The notes beneath the pieces are model-generated. The model had not been told where the DNA came from. It did not search any database and worked only from the letters and a program-made list of their open reading frames with translations. This document shows, in pieces, positions 61,509-64,000 of a stretch of 64,000 nucleotides of DNA; the first letter of the stretch is position 1, and each line of letters opens with the position of its first letter. The position numbers and the translations under genes were made by a program. The stretch is from positions 9,922,001-9,986,000 of the forward strand of contig NC_079879.1 in NCBI RefSeq assembly GCF_029227915.1, in the 5' to 3' direction. Origin of the DNA: Hydractinia symbiolongicarpus. Its lineage: Eukaryota; Cnidaria; Hydrozoa; Anthoathecata; Hydractiniidae.

Positions 61509-62634
61509 AAACCGGATTTGGATATGATCTGGATGAATTAATGACTAATAAATGAGTTCTGAAACAATACCTTCTCATAAGGAGAAGAAACTGAATTCTT
61601 GCTTACGTAAGAGTCAAGCTTAAACAATTTCGAAATAAATTGTTGGAGCAACTACCAACAATAACACTCATACTGATCCTTATTGGAGGATAAAACATTA
61701 AATCAATTCAAATAGAGGTAAAGGCGCTATCCTTCATTTGAAGAGAACTGTGGTACATGGACATATGACATATAATTTAACTACAAAAAGATTCTTATTA
61801 CAAAAAAGTGAAAATGAAAAATGTTATGTTGGATCTTCTAAATAACAGCTTTCCTTTTTAGTTAAATAGGTGACTAAAATTAGTACTTTTGCATATCCAT
61901 AAAGGTCCTGATTTGAAATTTTCGATTGTTGCATTACAGCTTTTAGTGCTGCGTTAAAATTAAAAATGGCGATAGCAAATTTAGGGAAGGTTTGATTTTG
62001 AATTTATATTCTTCCGTAAGCAGCGGCACAAACTTTTTAAAGCCTCTGCCTCTTCCTTCAACCAAACGACTTCTTCTGTTCGAATAGACGCCGTCTTCTA
62101 ATAAGCACTGTCTGAAATAGGTAAAAAAATTAACCACGGGTGTGAAAAAATTTGTAGGGCACTATAACATTGTTAGGATACCGCACCATATTATTGTGTT
62201 TTTTGTGACAAAAAAATTGCTTCTTTCAGCTCAATAGTTTTTCTTCTGTGTTAACTGTGTTAACCTTCTTCTATCTACAGCTTACATCTGTCACTCAGCA
62301 CAGTAACGTGGTTTTTGTTTATATCTCATGAAAATTAAGGTGTGGCACCAGATATCTTTTGGGGTATCTTAGGTTCAAATGAAACACAAAACTTAGGCCT
62401 ACTCAAACTATTTCTTCTCGCCGTCCGAGATTGTCAAAAAGAGAAAAAGAACCCTGGGGACGAGGTTGAGGCCTATCTAAAGATCACTTTTTAAAACTAA
62501 AATCTTGTCATTTCTTCGTAGAAAGAGCTTTTTATGAGAAGCAAGTGCAGATTTGACTTCTTTACATATTATCTTTAAACAAGTTCTTACTAAAAGTATT
62601 ACCCAACAGATTTTTGCTGTGTTATCTATATTAT
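61509..62634. other. Gene-free interval
   Basis: AT-rich sequence with short minus-strand open frames only; nothing recognisable. Confidence 0.5.
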
Positions 62635-62770
62635 AATACCATATACGTCTGTCCGTCTGTCTGTCACGCAAAATGGTAGCTTAGCTGTGCAAGTAGCGAG
62701 ACGCACGCAATGCGGTATAAAAAGGACGGGCGAACCCGTGGATTTTTTTACGGGCTAACGACTACTTATA
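62635..62770 (+). repeat. Hairpin-ended dispersed repeat, copy 3
   Basis: It runs from ACGTCTGTCCGTCTGTCTG through AAAAAGGACGGGCGAA to CCCGTGGATTTTTTTACGGG and CTAACGACTA. It shares both the beginning and the terminal hairpin of copy 1. Confidence 0.75.
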
Positions 62771-63260
62771 TTAATTATACATATCTATCTGCTTTCAAAC
62801 TGCAGAAAATTTGAGTTAGTTATTATAGTTACACTTTTCCAAACCGCATATTTTGTTTATCCTGACATGAATAAGATAATTAAAAATGTAGAAACCGATT
62901 AGATGCATAAAAATTGAACAAGTATAAAGATGTGGGGAAAAAATTGAGAACTAATGTCGGAAAAAGGGGCCAACAGGTGCACTGAGAAAAAATAAAAAAG
63001 AATAATTTAACTTCTGCTTGTTATATATAGCACCATACTAAACGGAAACAATGCAAACTTAAAAGCCACAAATGAAAGCGTAAATTTGTTTACACCCTAA
63101 TATAGTAAAAGGTTTTTCAGGAATAGGAAGATTAATCCTGAAATAAATTTTGTAAAAAAGGCAAGAAGAGTTACTTCTTTAGCGCTAGCAACGCAGTGAG
63201 AAATATTCTTTTCCATCGTTATCTCTACCGTATTGAGATGGCTAAAGGCTGATGTCAAAT

Positions 63261-63612
63261 GAGCGAACTTTGGTCGCTTGGACTCTAGCGATTGAGATGT
63301 GAGCATGCGCATAAGAGGTTGTGTGCATAAAGTTGCGTAACATGAGTTGTTTGCTGAGATCGCCAAAAAAGTTGAACTGTTTCAACTATTTAAGCGATCG
63401 TTGACGATTTTTAACGTTACAAATTTTTGAGAGCCAAGCAGAATCAAATTTGTAAAAATTATGCTCAAAAAATGTGCTACACATTTTTCTGCAGAAGAAT
63501 AAAAATAAAGTCCATGTTTTCACGTAAAGCTTTTGTTGCTCATCTTATTTCGCTATGGCATATGGAGATTTAATAGGCCCTCGGATCGCCAGATCCCGAG
63601 CGACCAAAATTC
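63261..63612. repeat. Pair of ~36-bp inverted repeats
   Basis: GCGAACTTTGGTCGCTTGGA near 63263 and, inverted, GCGAATTTTGGTCGCTCGGG near 63615 share about 80% over 36 bp. They could bound a ~350-bp inverted-repeat element, but ends and target duplication are unclear. Confidence 0.4.
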
Positions 63613-64000
63613 GCCCATGGATATCAGCCTTAACCGGTAGCGTTTTGTTGGAGTCCTGGCCGCACGTTGTTACGGTTGAGAGCCTGAAGGAAAGCCGTTC
63701 TAATGGTAATTGTAGAATTCGTACAATTTACTTGAAAGCATAAAAATTGTTTTTTATACATGTGTTGATATGATATTATCTTTAGTTGCTCTCTGTGTAA
63801 CGATAATGCAGTCCGGTTGGTTCGAAGGATAATGAGTATCTCCTGGATCTTAAAAATAAACCAGACACTAAGGTGCATTGGTCCTGAAATTATAAATGTA
63901 AAGGTATAAACATGCTTTAAACAACTTTCCATTGAGGACTGCTATTTTTTGAACTTGACGGATTGCACCACATGCCTCTCCTCCTCTATGTCTCTAGATA

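Noticed and set aside
63555-63743. 62-codon open frame in slightly GC-richer DNA
   Set aside because: It overlaps one arm of an inverted-repeat pair and shows no domain.

Overview
This is AT-rich animal nuclear DNA: genes with GT-AG introns, long intergenic gaps and many decayed retroelements. The gene content (PACRG, VTA1, a GRDP-like protein), a tandem family of single-exon seven-helix receptors, Penelope-like and LINE remnants, and good 3' splice acceptors just ahead of several start codons fit a cnidarian, probably a hydrozoan. That assignment is an inference; no organism-specific marker was seen.

Bases 1-5744 (+) hold the 3' part of a GRDP-like (DUF1399) gene whose last large exon adds about 1,000 acidic, low-complexity residues. 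Bases 5745-9780 are non-coding, with a C tract, a (GTT)n microsatellite and a reverse-transcriptase remnant. PACRG (-, 9805-12690) and VTA1 (+, 12887-18623, six exons) are head to head, separated by about 200 bp that must serve as a shared promoter region. Each carries LINE debris in an intron. PACRG acts in ciliary doublet microtubules and VTA1 in ESCRT/Vps4 membrane scission, so their pairing implies no common pathway. Bases 18624-27060 are non-coding apart from a broken LINE that is itself split by a terminal-inverted-repeat element.

From 28 kb to 61.5 kb lies the main feature: a same-strand cluster of seven full-length or near-full-length members of one atypical rhodopsin-like 7TM family (starts near 28126, 37811, 40548, 46599, 49483, 54828 and 60669), plus a truncated copy (37376) and a 5' relic (54178). 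Local duplications, a lost start codon, mosaic sequence and a repeat lying upstream of four members show the cluster is evolving by duplication, breakage and probable gene conversion. A sensory or ligand-receptor role is inferred only from the fold and the expansion.

Between the receptors lie a foldback-like element with about 190-bp repetitive inverted ends (29.7-31.2 kb), a LINE relic (33.6-34.4 kb), a 691-bp inverted-repeat element (45.6-46.3 kb), a tRNA-derived SINE-like piece (45.1 kb), a Penelope-like relic (57.3-59.0 kb) and three copies of a hairpin-ended repeat. Bases 61.5-64 kb hold no supported gene.
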